Below are positions 1 through 6,155 of a stretch of DNA of 17,082 bases, piece after piece. The notes under the pieces were generated by a model. It saw only the letters and a list, made by a program, of their open reading frames with translations, was not told where the DNA came from and searched no databases. The stretch comes from Actinomycetes bacterium (lineage in GTDB: Bacteria > Actinomycetota > Acidimicrobiia > Acidimicrobiales > Microtrichaceae). Within the stretch, counting starts at the first letter, position 1. Every line of letters begins with the position of its first letter. The stretch spans positions 1 to 17,082 of the forward strand of contig JAEWED010000109.1 in assembly GCA_023389745.1 (NCBI GenBank), in the 5' to 3' direction. The position numbers and the translations under genes were made by a program.

Positions 1-4
1 TCAC

Positions 5-54
5 GAAATGACACCTGTTTTCGACGTGGGGACGTCGAAAACAGGTGTCATTTC
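5..54. repeat. Perfect 23-bp inverted repeat with 4-nt GGGG loop
   Basis: Arms 5-27 and 32-54 are exact reverse complements, separated by GGGG at 28-31. The outer bases 2-4 (cac) and 56-58 (gtg) also pair if A55 is bulged. The arms are AT-richer than the surroundings (aaatgacacc, gttttcgacg). It lies just upstream of the PIG-L gene. It could be a terminator of an upstream gene outside the window or a REP-like dispersed element. There is no second copy in this window. Confidence 0.85.
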
Positions 55-131
55 AGTGGTGGTGGGGCGCCGTGGTCCATGGTCCAGACCTTGCCCTCCG
101 TGATGTCGGGGCCTGTGTAGCGTTGCCGGCC

Positions 132-932
132 GTGACGACCCTGGTCAGCTTCCACGCCCATCCCGACGACGAGTCGATCGGCACGGGCGGCACGATCGCA
201 CGTGCGGCCGCTGCTGGCCACCGCGTGGTGCTCGTGATCGCCACGCGCGGCGAACGCGGTGAGCCCACGCCGGGGGTGCTCGGCGAGGGCGAGGCGCTGT
301 GGGAGCGTCGACTCGCCGAGACGTACGAGTCGGCCCGGATCCTCGGCGTGCAGCGCGTCGAGTTCCTGGGCTACGTCGACTCCGGGATGATGGGGGAGCC
401 GACCAACGACTCGCCGTACTCGTTCTGGACGGCCGACGTCGAGCATGCCGCCGATCGCCTGGCGGCGATCCTCCGCGAGGAGGACGCCGATGTGCTGACG
501 ATCTACGACGACCACGGCGGGTACGGCCACCCGGATCACATCCAGGTCCATCGGGTCGGGCGACGCGCCGCCGAGCTCGCCGGCACGGCGAAGGTGTTCC
601 AGGGCACCATGAACCGCGACGCGATCCGCCGTCAGATCGAGCTGTACGCGACGCCCGAGGACGGCATCGACCCCGAGGAGCGGATCTCGGACCTGTCCAG
701 CTTCGGGACGCCCGAGGTCGACATCACCCACGCGATCGACGTCGTCGACCTGGTAGGGGTCAAGGAGCAGTCGATGCGGGCACACCGGAGCCAGATCGCG
801 GACGACTCCTGGTTCCTCACCATGGAGCCAGAGACGTTCGCCGGGGCGTTCGGCACCGAGTGGTTCATCGAGACCGGACGACCACGAGCCGAGGGCGAAC
901 CGTTCCGGACCTCGCTCTGGGACGACGAGTGA
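132..932 (+). CDS. PIG-L/LmbE family zinc-dependent deacetylase (MshB/Mca-like)
   Basis: This predicted 266-residue cytosolic protein belongs to the PIG-L/LmbE superfamily, metal-dependent enzymes that remove N-acetyl groups from GlcNAc-type substrates or cleave mycothiol conjugates. The N-terminal strand leads into HAHPDDES at residues 8-15, where H10 and D13 are the expected zinc ligands and D12 the general base. YGHPDH at 131-136 supplies the third ligand, H136. ERGEP near 41-45 and FLGYVDSGM at 78-86 resemble the mycothiol-pathway members MshB and Mca. The frame stays open back to GTG 45, but that extension starts inside the hairpin and encodes a Trp-rich stretch unlike the family. GTG 132 puts the first beta-strand directly at the start, as in relatives. 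The stop overlaps the next start (GTGA). The exact substrate (MshB, Mca or another) cannot be decided here. Confidence 0.88.
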   Translation: MTTLVSFHAHPDDESIGTGGTIARAAAAGHRVVLVIATRGERGEPTPGVLGEGEALWERRLAETYESARILGVQRVEFLGYVDSGMMGEPTNDSPYSFWTADVEHAADRLAAILREEDADVLTIYDDHGGYGHPDHIQVHRVGRRAAELAGTAKVFQGTMNRDAIRRQIELYATPEDGIDPEERISDLSSFGTPEVDITHAIDVVDLVGVKEQSMRAHRSQIADDSWFLTMEPETFAGAFGTEWFIETGRPRAEGEPFRTSLWDDE

Positions 933-1288
933 CGGTCCTCGACCTGCACACGTGGTGGGCCTGGGTCGTGGTGGTCGGCAACGCCATCGCCGGCCTGTGG
1001 TGCCTGGGTGCGCACTGGCTGCCGGCCTTGCGGGTCAAGGCGATCTGGGTGCTCACGACGATCGTGCAGCTGACGATCTTCGTGCAGGTCGCACTCGGCG
1101 TGTACATGGTCGCCGTCGAGGACATCGCCGCCCCCGGCATGCACCAGTTCTACGGCTTCATCTCGATCATCGCCGTCGCGATCATCTACGGCTACCGCGT
1201 GCAGATCAGGGCCTGGCAGTACCTGCTCTACGGCTTCGGTGGCCTGTTCCTCATGGGCCTCGGCATCAGGGCCATGCTGCTCGGCTGA
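929..1288 (+). CDS. Small four-helix membrane protein of unknown function
   Basis: This 119-residue hydrophobic protein has four likely transmembrane segments at about residues 9-29, 39-62, 72-91 and 98-118. The loops are short, and a conserved-looking charged patch (VEDIAAPGMHQ) lies between helices 2 and 3. The GTG start overlaps the TGA of the deacetylase gene by four bases, which implies translational coupling and one transcript. I do not recognise a named family. Size and layout suggest an integral inner-membrane protein without a large soluble domain. It ends six bases before the converging lipoprotein gene. Confidence 0.8.
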   Translation: MTVLDLHTWWAWVVVVGNAIAGLWCLGAHWLPALRVKAIWVLTTIVQLTIFVQVALGVYMVAVEDIAAPGMHQFYGFISIIAVAIIYGYRVQIRAWQYLLYGFGGLFLMGLGIRAMLLG

Positions 1289-1294
1289 GCCGCG

Positions 1295-1606
1295 TCAGTT
1301 CGATCCGCAGGGCCCCGTGAGCGTGTAGGCCGCGCCGGTCGACGCATAGGCCCACGGGAACTCCGGTGAGTGCTCGATGAAGACGCCGACCAGCTCGTCG
1401 AGCGCGGCGGGATACCCGTCGTGCTCGATCGCCCACGCCTCGAGGGCGGTCCTGATGGTGTCCCGCTCCACCCTGCAACGCTGGGTCGAGGAGTCGTCCT
1501 CGGTGGTCGTCGTCGCCTGCTCCGGCACCGGTGTGCCGCACGCACCGAGCAGCAACGCCGCCGCCGCTGTCGTCCCCGCGACGAATGCCCTGGTCGTGTT
1601 CCCCAT
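1295..1606 (-). CDS. Pilin-like putative lipoprotein
   Basis: This 103-residue exported protein has an N-terminal hydrophobic segment (about residues 8-22) ending in the lipobox LLGAC, so C23 is the predicted lipidation site. A Thr/Asp/Ser linker (about 31-42) follows. The mature part begins CRVERDTIRTALEAW and continues EHDGYPAALDELV, the pattern of the C-terminal half of the alpha-1 helix in type IV pilin and pseudopilin globular domains. C44 and C100 could form a disulfide. There is no prepilin peptidase site, so anchoring is by lipid rather than by a pilin helix. A GGGAGG ribosome site lies 7 nt before the ATG. The gene converges on the membrane protein gene. Function is unknown. Confidence 0.8.
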   Translation of the reverse strand: MGNTTRAFVAGTTAAAALLLGACGTPVPEQATTTTEDDSSTQRCRVERDTIRTALEAWAIEHDGYPAALDELVGVFIEHSPEFPWAYASTGAAYTLTGPCGSN

Positions 1607-1672
1607 GTTCCGCCCTCCCGCTCGCCTGGCGGACGGTCTAGCACCATTGCGGTGCGCAACGCCCGCCGGACG

Positions 1673-1714
1673 CAGAACGACCCGACCCCGGTGGCATGGG
1701 GTCGGGTCGTTCTG
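1673..1714. terminator. 17-bp perfect stem-loop downstream of hsp20
   Basis: Arms 1673-1689 and 1698-1714 are exact reverse complements (cagaacgacccgacccc) with an 8-nt loop. The site lies between the hsp20 stop and the lipoprotein start, both on the minus strand, so it probably terminates the hsp20 transcript. There is no long T tract, as is usual in high-GC actinomycetes. Confidence 0.65.
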
Positions 1715-1717
1715 GTG

Positions 1718-1745
1718 GGTCCCGGGCCGGGACGAGCCCGGGACC
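1718..1745. terminator. Second 10-bp stem-loop in tandem
   Basis: Arms 1718-1727 (ggtcccgggc) and 1736-1745 are perfect complements around an 8-nt loop, immediately next to the larger hairpin at 1673-1714. On the minus strand RNA polymerase leaving hsp20 meets this hairpin first. Confidence 0.55.
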
Positions 1746-1793
1746 GCTGCCCCCTGGTGGAGGAGAGAGCACTGGACCAGGGGAGTGGGGGGA

Positions 1794-2234
1794 TCAGTTG
1801 GCGGACGGCGCCTCTTCGGCGGTCGCCTCGGTGATCGCCTCGACCTGTGCGAGGCCGCCGATCTCGATGTCGACCTTGTGCGGCTGGGCCGACTCGGCCA
1901 CCGGGATGCGCACGTGGAGCACCCCGTTGTCGAAGCTCGCCGCCACCCGGGAGCCGTCGAGGGAATCCGAGAGCCGGATCTGGCGGCGTGCCTCGCCCTG
2001 ACGACGCTCGCCGACGAGCACCGTGCGACCCTCGCCGAGGTCCCACGAACGCGATGCCGACAGCGACAGCACGTTGCGGTCGACCGTCAGCTCGACGCTC
2101 GCCGGGTCGAAGCCGGGCAGGTCGAAGTAGAGATCGACGGCGTCGTCGGAGCGCACCGCATCCATCGGGATCGAGGACCGGGCCTGCGAGACGACGCGGG
2201 TGCGGGTCGGGTAGGGGGCGAAGCGGGTGACCAT
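1794..2234 (-). CDS. Small heat-shock protein, Hsp20/alpha-crystallin family
   Basis: This 146-residue holdase chaperone of the alpha-crystallin family would bind unfolding proteins in the cytosol without ATP. A short N-terminal arm (about 1-25) precedes the alpha-crystallin domain, which opens with VDLYFDLPGFDP and ends with the family signature ASFDNGVLHVRIPV. An I-x-I type motif (IEI) follows, used for oligomer packing, and then an acidic alanine-rich tail. The start was set at ATG 2234 because GGAGG lies 7 nt upstream; an in-frame ATG 13 codons earlier has no such site. Upstream at 2291-2307 is a HAIR-like inverted repeat, so control by HspR, as for mycobacterial acr2, is likely. Two hairpins downstream probably end the transcript. 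Confidence 0.93.
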   Translation of the reverse strand: MVTRFAPYPTRTRVVSQARSSIPMDAVRSDDAVDLYFDLPGFDPASVELTVDRNVLSLSASRSWDLGEGRTVLVGERRQGEARRQIRLSDSLDGSRVAASFDNGVLHVRIPVAESAQPHKVDIEIGGLAQVEAITEATAEEAPSAN

Positions 2235-2290
2235 CGGAGTACCTCCAACGAGCTGCTGAGATTGGAACAACATCTACTGTACAGAGAAGC

Positions 2291-2307
2291 TGAGTCGTTG
2301 GCACTCA
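2291..2307. promoter_or_regulatory. HAIR-like HspR operator upstream of hsp20
   Basis: TGAGT-N7-ACTCA matches the core of the HspR-associated inverted repeat (consensus CTTGAGT-N7-ACTCAAG) in both half-sites and in the 7-nt spacing. Only the outermost C/T positions deviate. It sits 57 bp upstream of the chosen hsp20 start. A further ACTCATGT direct repeat (2303-2310 and 2313-2320) adds a half-site one helical turn away. Confidence 0.6.
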
Positions 2308-2379
2308 TGTTAACTCATGTGCTGTGGCGCGTCTCAGCCCGCGGGGGATCTCGGCGTCAGACGTGGCCCCGGACGCGTC

Positions 2380-2409
2380 GGTGGGCGGGCCCCGAAGGAC
2401 CCGCCCACC
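2380..2409 (-). terminator. GC-rich stem-loop after pckG
   Basis: Arms 2380-2389 (ggtgggcggg) and 2400-2409 are perfect complements, with two further inner pairs around a CGAA loop. It lies about 50 bp past the pckG stop on the minus strand, so it is the likely terminator. There is no T tract. Confidence 0.55.
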
Positions 2410-2461
2410 GTCTCGTTCAGTGTCGGCGCCGTCGGCGCCGCAGCAGTCGGTCCGGCTGCGC

Positions 2462-4267
2462 TCAGCCGGCGAGGCGCTTCTCGAGGTTGGCCAGCTCGTC
2501 GCGCATGGCCTGTGGCAGGCGCTCGCCGATGAACTCGAAGTGGCCGTTGATCAGCTCGACCTCGCCGCGCCAGGCGTCGTTGTCGACCGACAGCAGCACC
2601 TCGAGCGTCTCGGCGTCGATGTCGAGGCCCGAGGTGTCGAGCGACTCCGGCGTCGGCACGTAGCCGATCGCGGTCTCGGTCGCGTCGCCGGTGCCGACCA
2701 CGCGCTCGAGCACCCACTTGAGCACCCGGCTGTTGTCGCCGAAGCCCGGCCAGAGGAACTTGCCGTCGTCGGACTTGCGGAACCAGTTGACCCAGAACAG
2801 CTTCGGCAGCTTGTCGGCGTCGGTGGCGTCACCGATCTCGAGCCAGTGGTTGATGTAGTCGCCGACGTTGTAGCCCATGAAGGGCAGCATCGCGAACGGG
2901 TCGAAGCGCACGTCGCCGACCTTGCCGGCAGCGGCAGCGGTCTTCTCGGAGCTCATGATCGAGCCGAGGAAGGTGCCGTGCTGCCAGTCGAAGGACTGCG
3001 TCACCAGCGGCACGTTCGTGGCGCGACGGCCGCCGAAGAGGATCGCCGAGATCGGGACTCCCGCGGGGTCCTCCCACTCGGGAGCGATCGACGGGCACTG
3101 CGACGCCGGCGTGGTGAACCGGGCGTTCGGGTGCGCGGCGGGCGTGCCGGACTCGGGCGTCCAGTCGTTGCCCTTCCAGTCGATCAGGTGCGCCGGCGGC
3201 TCCGGGGTCATGTCCTCCCACCAGACGTCGCCGTCGTCGGTCTTGGCGACGTTGGTGAAGATGGAGTTGCCCCACATCGTGTCCATGGCGTTCTTGTTCG
3301 TCTCGTCGGAGGTGCCCGGCGCGACGCCGAAGAAGCCGGCCTCGGGGTTGATCGCGTAGAGGCGACCGTCCTCGCCGAACTTCATCCAGGCGATGTCGTC
3401 GCCGACGGTCTCGACCTTCCAACCCGGCAGCGACGGGACGAGCATCGCCATGTTGGTCTTGCCGCACGCCGAGGGGAACGCCGCGGCGATGTAGCGCTTC
3501 TCACCCTCGGGCGAGGTGATGCCCAGGATGAGCATGTGCTCGGCCATCCAGCCCTCGTCGCGGGCCATGGTCGACGCGATGCGCAGGGCGAAGCACTTCT
3601 TGCCCAGCAGGGCGTTGCCGCCGTAGCCGGAGCCGTAGGACCAGATCTCGCGGGTCTCGGGGAAGTGCGAGATGTACTTCACGTCGTTGCAGGGCCACGA
3701 CACGTCCTCGCGGGCGTTGCCGTCGGCGTCGACGAGCGGGTAGCCGACCGAGTGGAGGCACGGCACGAACGCGCCGTCGCTGCCGATCACGTCGAGGGCG
3801 CCCTGGCCCATGCGGGTCATGATGCGCATCGACACCGCCACGTAGGGGGAGTCGGTGAGCTGCACGCCGATGTGGGCGATCGGCGAACCGAGCGGACCCA
3901 TCGAGAACGGCACGACGTACATCGTGCGGCCCTTCATCGTGCCGCGGTACAGGTCGATCATCTCGGCCTTGAGCTCCGCCGGCGGGCGCCAGTGGTTCGT
4001 CGGGCCGGCGTCGATCTCACGCTCGCACGCGATGAAGGTGCGGTCCTCGACGCGGGCGACGTCGCTGGGGTCCGACAGCGCCAGGTAGCTGTTCGGGCGC
4101 TTCGCCTCGGAGAGGCGCTCGAACGTCCCGTTGTCCACCAGCAGCTGGCAGAGACGGTCGTACTCCTCAGCCGACCCGTCACACCATTCGACGGAGTCGG
4201 GCTGGAAGACCTCGCTCCACTCGGTGACCCAGTCGATCAGCTTCTGATTGGTGGTGGTGCCTGCCAT
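2462..4267 (-). CDS. pckG: Phosphoenolpyruvate carboxykinase (GTP)
   Basis: This 601-residue cytosolic enzyme converts oxaloacetate and GTP to PEP, GDP and CO2, the first committed step of gluconeogenesis and an anaplerotic node. It has the full length of the GTP-dependent family, not the ATP type. The kinase P-loop FPSACGKTN is at 264-272, including the reactive cysteine C268 and K270/T271 for nucleotide phosphates and metal. Upstream are GNALLGKKCFALRIAS (about 218-233, with the metal-site lysine) and H244. GDDIAWM (289-295) gives the metal-binding aspartates, and ARFTTPASQCP is the family arginine segment. The ATG is preceded by GAGG four nt upstream. It stands alone between hsp20 and a cold-shock-domain gene, each apparently with its own signals. 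Confidence 0.97.
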   Translation of the reverse strand: MAGTTTNQKLIDWVTEWSEVFQPDSVEWCDGSAEEYDRLCQLLVDNGTFERLSEAKRPNSYLALSDPSDVARVEDRTFIACEREIDAGPTNHWRPPAELKAEMIDLYRGTMKGRTMYVVPFSMGPLGSPIAHIGVQLTDSPYVAVSMRIMTRMGQGALDVIGSDGAFVPCLHSVGYPLVDADGNAREDVSWPCNDVKYISHFPETREIWSYGSGYGGNALLGKKCFALRIASTMARDEGWMAEHMLILGITSPEGEKRYIAAAFPSACGKTNMAMLVPSLPGWKVETVGDDIAWMKFGEDGRLYAINPEAGFFGVAPGTSDETNKNAMDTMWGNSIFTNVAKTDDGDVWWEDMTPEPPAHLIDWKGNDWTPESGTPAAHPNARFTTPASQCPSIAPEWEDPAGVPISAILFGGRRATNVPLVTQSFDWQHGTFLGSIMSSEKTAAAAGKVGDVRFDPFAMLPFMGYNVGDYINHWLEIGDATDADKLPKLFWVNWFRKSDDGKFLWPGFGDNSRVLKWVLERVVGTGDATETAIGYVPTPESLDTSGLDIDAETLEVLLSVDNDAWRGEVELINGHFEFIGERLPQAMRDELANLEKRLAG

Positions 4268-4401
4268 TGTTCCTCGATTCGTTCCCGACCGAATTGCTCA
4301 AGGCTGATGTGTCGTAGGCGGACCGCATCGCTGCGGCGGTACTCCCAACAGTCTCGCCGATCACAGCCACGATCGACGAGCCTGCAACGACTCCGGTGCC
4401 C

Positions 4402-4653
4402 TCAGGACTCCGGAGCCGGTTCGGCGTGCCCGGAGAATGCGGGCGTTCCCATGTCGACCTCGGAGCCGAGCGACAACGCGGTCGCCCGCCCTTCTGCATC
4501 GAGCTCGAAGCAGACGCGTTGCCCCTGGCGGAGCATCCGGAACATGGACCCGTCGAGCGCCGTGGGCGCGAGGTCGTACTCGCTCAAGTCGGTGTCCCGC
4601 ACGACGATGCCGTCGCGTGTGGCGGGGTCGTAGGACTTGATGACGCCTTGCAC
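4402..4653 (-). CDS. Divergent cold-shock-domain (CSD) OB-fold protein
   Basis: This 83-residue protein starts MQGVIKSYDPATRDG, the typical first strands of a cold-shock domain, and ends its fold with GQRVCFELDAEGRATAL, the usual final strands. The RNP1 segment, normally KGFGFI, reads RDGIVV (13-18), and aromatic nucleic-acid contacts are largely missing, so binding may be altered. A short Gly/Pro/Glu tail follows. GTG 4653 was chosen because GGGAG lies 7-8 nt upstream and the domain starts there. An in-frame ATG at 4725 would add 24 residues unlike the family. A promoter candidate is at 4709-4738. It could act as an RNA- or DNA-binding regulator; the target is unknown. Confidence 0.75.
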   Translation of the reverse strand: MQGVIKSYDPATRDGIVVRDTDLSEYDLAPTALDGSMFRMLRQGQRVCFELDAEGRATALSLGSEVDMGTPAFSGHAEPAPES

Positions 4654-4708
4654 CAGATTGCTCCCTGTCGCTCGACGGTGACATGACGGACGTCGCCGTG
4701 GAACGTTG

Positions 4709-4738
4709 AGCGTAAGCGAGGTCATGGCGGCCTGCCAA
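4709..4738 (-). promoter_or_regulatory. Promoter candidate for the CSD gene
   Basis: On the minus strand TTGGCA (4738-4733) and TACGCT (4714-4709) are separated by 18 bp, close to sigma-70-type -35 and -10 boxes. The implied leader to GTG 4653 is about 50 nt, consistent with a 5' UTR carrying the GGGAG site. Confidence 0.45.
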
Positions 4739-4758
4739 AGCGTCCGGCATGCCGGCGC

Positions 4759-4778
4759 GGCGCGGTCGGATCCGCGCC
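4759..4778 (-). terminator. Short GC hairpin after rpmB
   Basis: Arms 4759-4765 (ggcgcgg) and 4772-4778 pair around a 6-nt loop, 10 nt past the rpmB stop. A second small palindrome ccggcatgccgg follows at 4744-4755. Together they are a plausible terminator between rpmB and the CSD gene. Confidence 0.45.
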
Positions 4779-4787
4779 CGTGGGGGC

Positions 4788-4994
4788 TCAGGCCGAGGTA
4801 CGTGCCTGCGGCTTGGTGACCTTGCCCGCCTTGATGCAGCGGGTGCAGACGTTCATGCGCTTCGTGGTCGAGCCGACCTGCACACGGATGCGCTGGATGT
4901 TCGGGTTCCAACGGCGCTTGGTGCGACGATGCGAGTGGCTGAGGCTCATGCCGAAGATGGGCTTCTTGTCACAGACTTCACAGACGGCGGCCAT
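4788..4994 (-). CDS. rpmB: 50S ribosomal protein L28, zinc-binding form
   Basis: This 68-residue ribosomal protein begins MAAVCEVCDKKPIFG and contains SLSHSHRRTKRRWNPNIQ, the L28 signature, followed by TTKRMNVCTRCIKAGKV. Cysteines C5, C8, C50 and C53 form two CxxC pairs, so this is the C+ (zinc-ribbon) version rather than the zinc-free paralogue. It is divergent from the FakA-like gene, and the rpmB, DAK2-type and recG neighbourhood is conserved in many bacteria. A promoter candidate lies at 5073-5102. Confidence 0.96.
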   Translation of the reverse strand: MAAVCEVCDKKPIFGMSLSHSHRRTKRRWNPNIQRIRVQVGSTTKRMNVCTRCIKAGKVTKPQARTSA

Positions 4995-5072
4995 GTTCGT
5001 TGCTCTCTCGATCGCAGGGGGCTCGGGGGACTCGTCACGCGCTCTGCAGCACCGGTGACGAGCCGACGGAAC

Positions 5073-5102
5073 ACGGTAGTCCATCGACCGGTGCCGGCCC
5101 AA
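5073..5102 (-). promoter_or_regulatory. Promoter candidate for rpmB
   Basis: On the minus strand TTGGGC (5102-5097) and TACCGT (5078-5073) lie 18 bp apart, giving a leader of roughly 70-75 nt. The -10 element sits between an inverted repeat pair (gcaccggt at 5049-5056, accggtgc at 5087-5094), which may or may not be meaningful. Confidence 0.4.
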
Positions 5103-5194
5103 GCCCGGTGATCGCCACCGAGGGGTCGCCGACGGGGGTGCCACGCCCGGCCGCACCGAGGTCCGGGCCCGCGAGTCGTGTCCCGGCCGATGGC

Positions 5195-5200
5195 TAGGGT
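5195..5200 (+). promoter_or_regulatory. -10 element of a probably leaderless transcript
   Basis: TAGGGT (TANNNT pattern) ends 7 nt before ATG 5208, the distance expected if transcription begins at the start codon. No -35 box is convincing. Confidence 0.4.
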
Positions 5201-5207
5201 GGGAGCG

Positions 5208-6155
5208 ATGGCCTCTCGATCCCAGCTCAGCCCGTCGGAGCTGACCGGGGCGGTCGCGTCGGCGGCCGCCGTGGTCAGGGACCACGCTGCCGCGCTGGAC
5301 CAGCTCGACGCCGTCTCGTCATGGGACGTCGACGGGGCCGACGGCGTGGCCGACGCCTCCGGCGACCACGGCGACCACGGCGGCCGCGGTCCCGGCAGCG
5401 CCCTGGCGTGCACGCTCGACGCCGCGGCGACGGCGATGGCCGCCGCACCGTCGGGCATGGCCCAGGTCGCGACGGCCATGGAGCGTGGTGCTCGATCGGC
5501 CGCGGGTGGTTCGCCCGTGGTCGAGGTGCTCGCCGGCCTGGCCGAGGCGCTGTGCAACGCCGACCAGCTCGACGCAGAACGGTGCTCGATCGGTCTCGAG
5601 ATCGCCGCGGAGCGACTCGCAGCGGGTGACGACGGTGCTCATTCGGGGTGCCTGGCCGCGGTCGTCGCCGCGTCCGCCGCTGGAGCGCTCGCCGCACTCG
5701 ACACGGGGGCCGACTTGGGCGACACCGTGATCGCCGCGGCCGACGAGGGCCTGGTCGAGCTCGAGGCGGGGCTCGTCAACAACCCGGAGCTCGCCGAGCG
5801 CGGATCCGTCGACGCGGCGGCGGCCGGCTTCCTGCTGGTGCTCGACGTGCTCGCCAGCACCGTGACGGGCGAGCCGCTGCCCGAGCCGCCCTCGGAGCTG
5901 CCGTCGGTGGGGTCCGACGGGCGCCGCTACGAGGTCCGGTGCAAGATCCGGCCCCACGACGGCTGTGGGATCGAGTCCGCCAACTGGCTGGAGTCGACCT
6001 GGTACGACCTCGGTGAGCTGGTCGAGTTCGAGGGCCTCGGGTCGACGTGGCGCGTCGGGGTGATCACCGCGTCGCCCGGCGCTGCGGTCGAGGCGATCTA
6101 CGAGGTCGGCCGGCCGCAGGACCTGCACATCGGCCTGGCGTCCAGCGCATCGTGA
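5208..6155 (+). CDS. FakA/YloV-like (DAK2-family) protein with degenerate DhaL domain
   Basis: This 315-residue protein occupies the slot between rpmB and recG usually held by a DAK2/YloV (fatty acid kinase FakA-like) gene. Residues about 5-220 follow the DhaL helical pattern. VDAAAAGFLLVLDVL at 201-215 and GEPLP at 221-225 match the family's VDAGG and GEPLP region, and 239-310 resembles the FakA middle domain (SPGAAVEAIYEVGRP). The nucleotide/metal motif DGDTGTN is replaced by an Asp/Gly/His-rich segment (about 40-60), and the GARGNSG motif reads GARSAAGG (94-101). Usual FakA-like proteins are about 550 residues, so the far C-terminal domain is absent. Kinase activity is doubtful. ATG 5208 was chosen over upstream GTGs because the -10 element TAGGGT precedes it. 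The stop overlaps recG (GTGA). Confidence 0.72.
   Translation: MASRSQLSPSELTGAVASAAAVVRDHAAALDQLDAVSSWDVDGADGVADASGDHGDHGGRGPGSALACTLDAAATAMAAAPSGMAQVATAMERGARSAAGGSPVVEVLAGLAEALCNADQLDAERCSIGLEIAAERLAAGDDGAHSGCLAAVVAASAAGALAALDTGADLGDTVIAAADEGLVELEAGLVNNPELAERGSVDAAAAGFLLVLDVLASTVTGEPLPEPPSELPSVGSDGRRYEVRCKIRPHDGCGIESANWLESTWYDLGELVEFEGLGSTWRVGVITASPGAAVEAIYEVGRPQDLHIGLASSAS

Noticed and set aside
45..131. N-terminal extension of the PIG-L gene from GTG 45
   Set aside because: It would start inside the inverted repeat and encode a Trp-rich stretch not seen in the family; GTG 132 fits the first beta-strand.
2324..4633. Long plus-strand open frame opposite pckG
   Set aside because: It is antisense to a full-length PEP carboxykinase; the translation has no recognisable domain and shadow-type composition.
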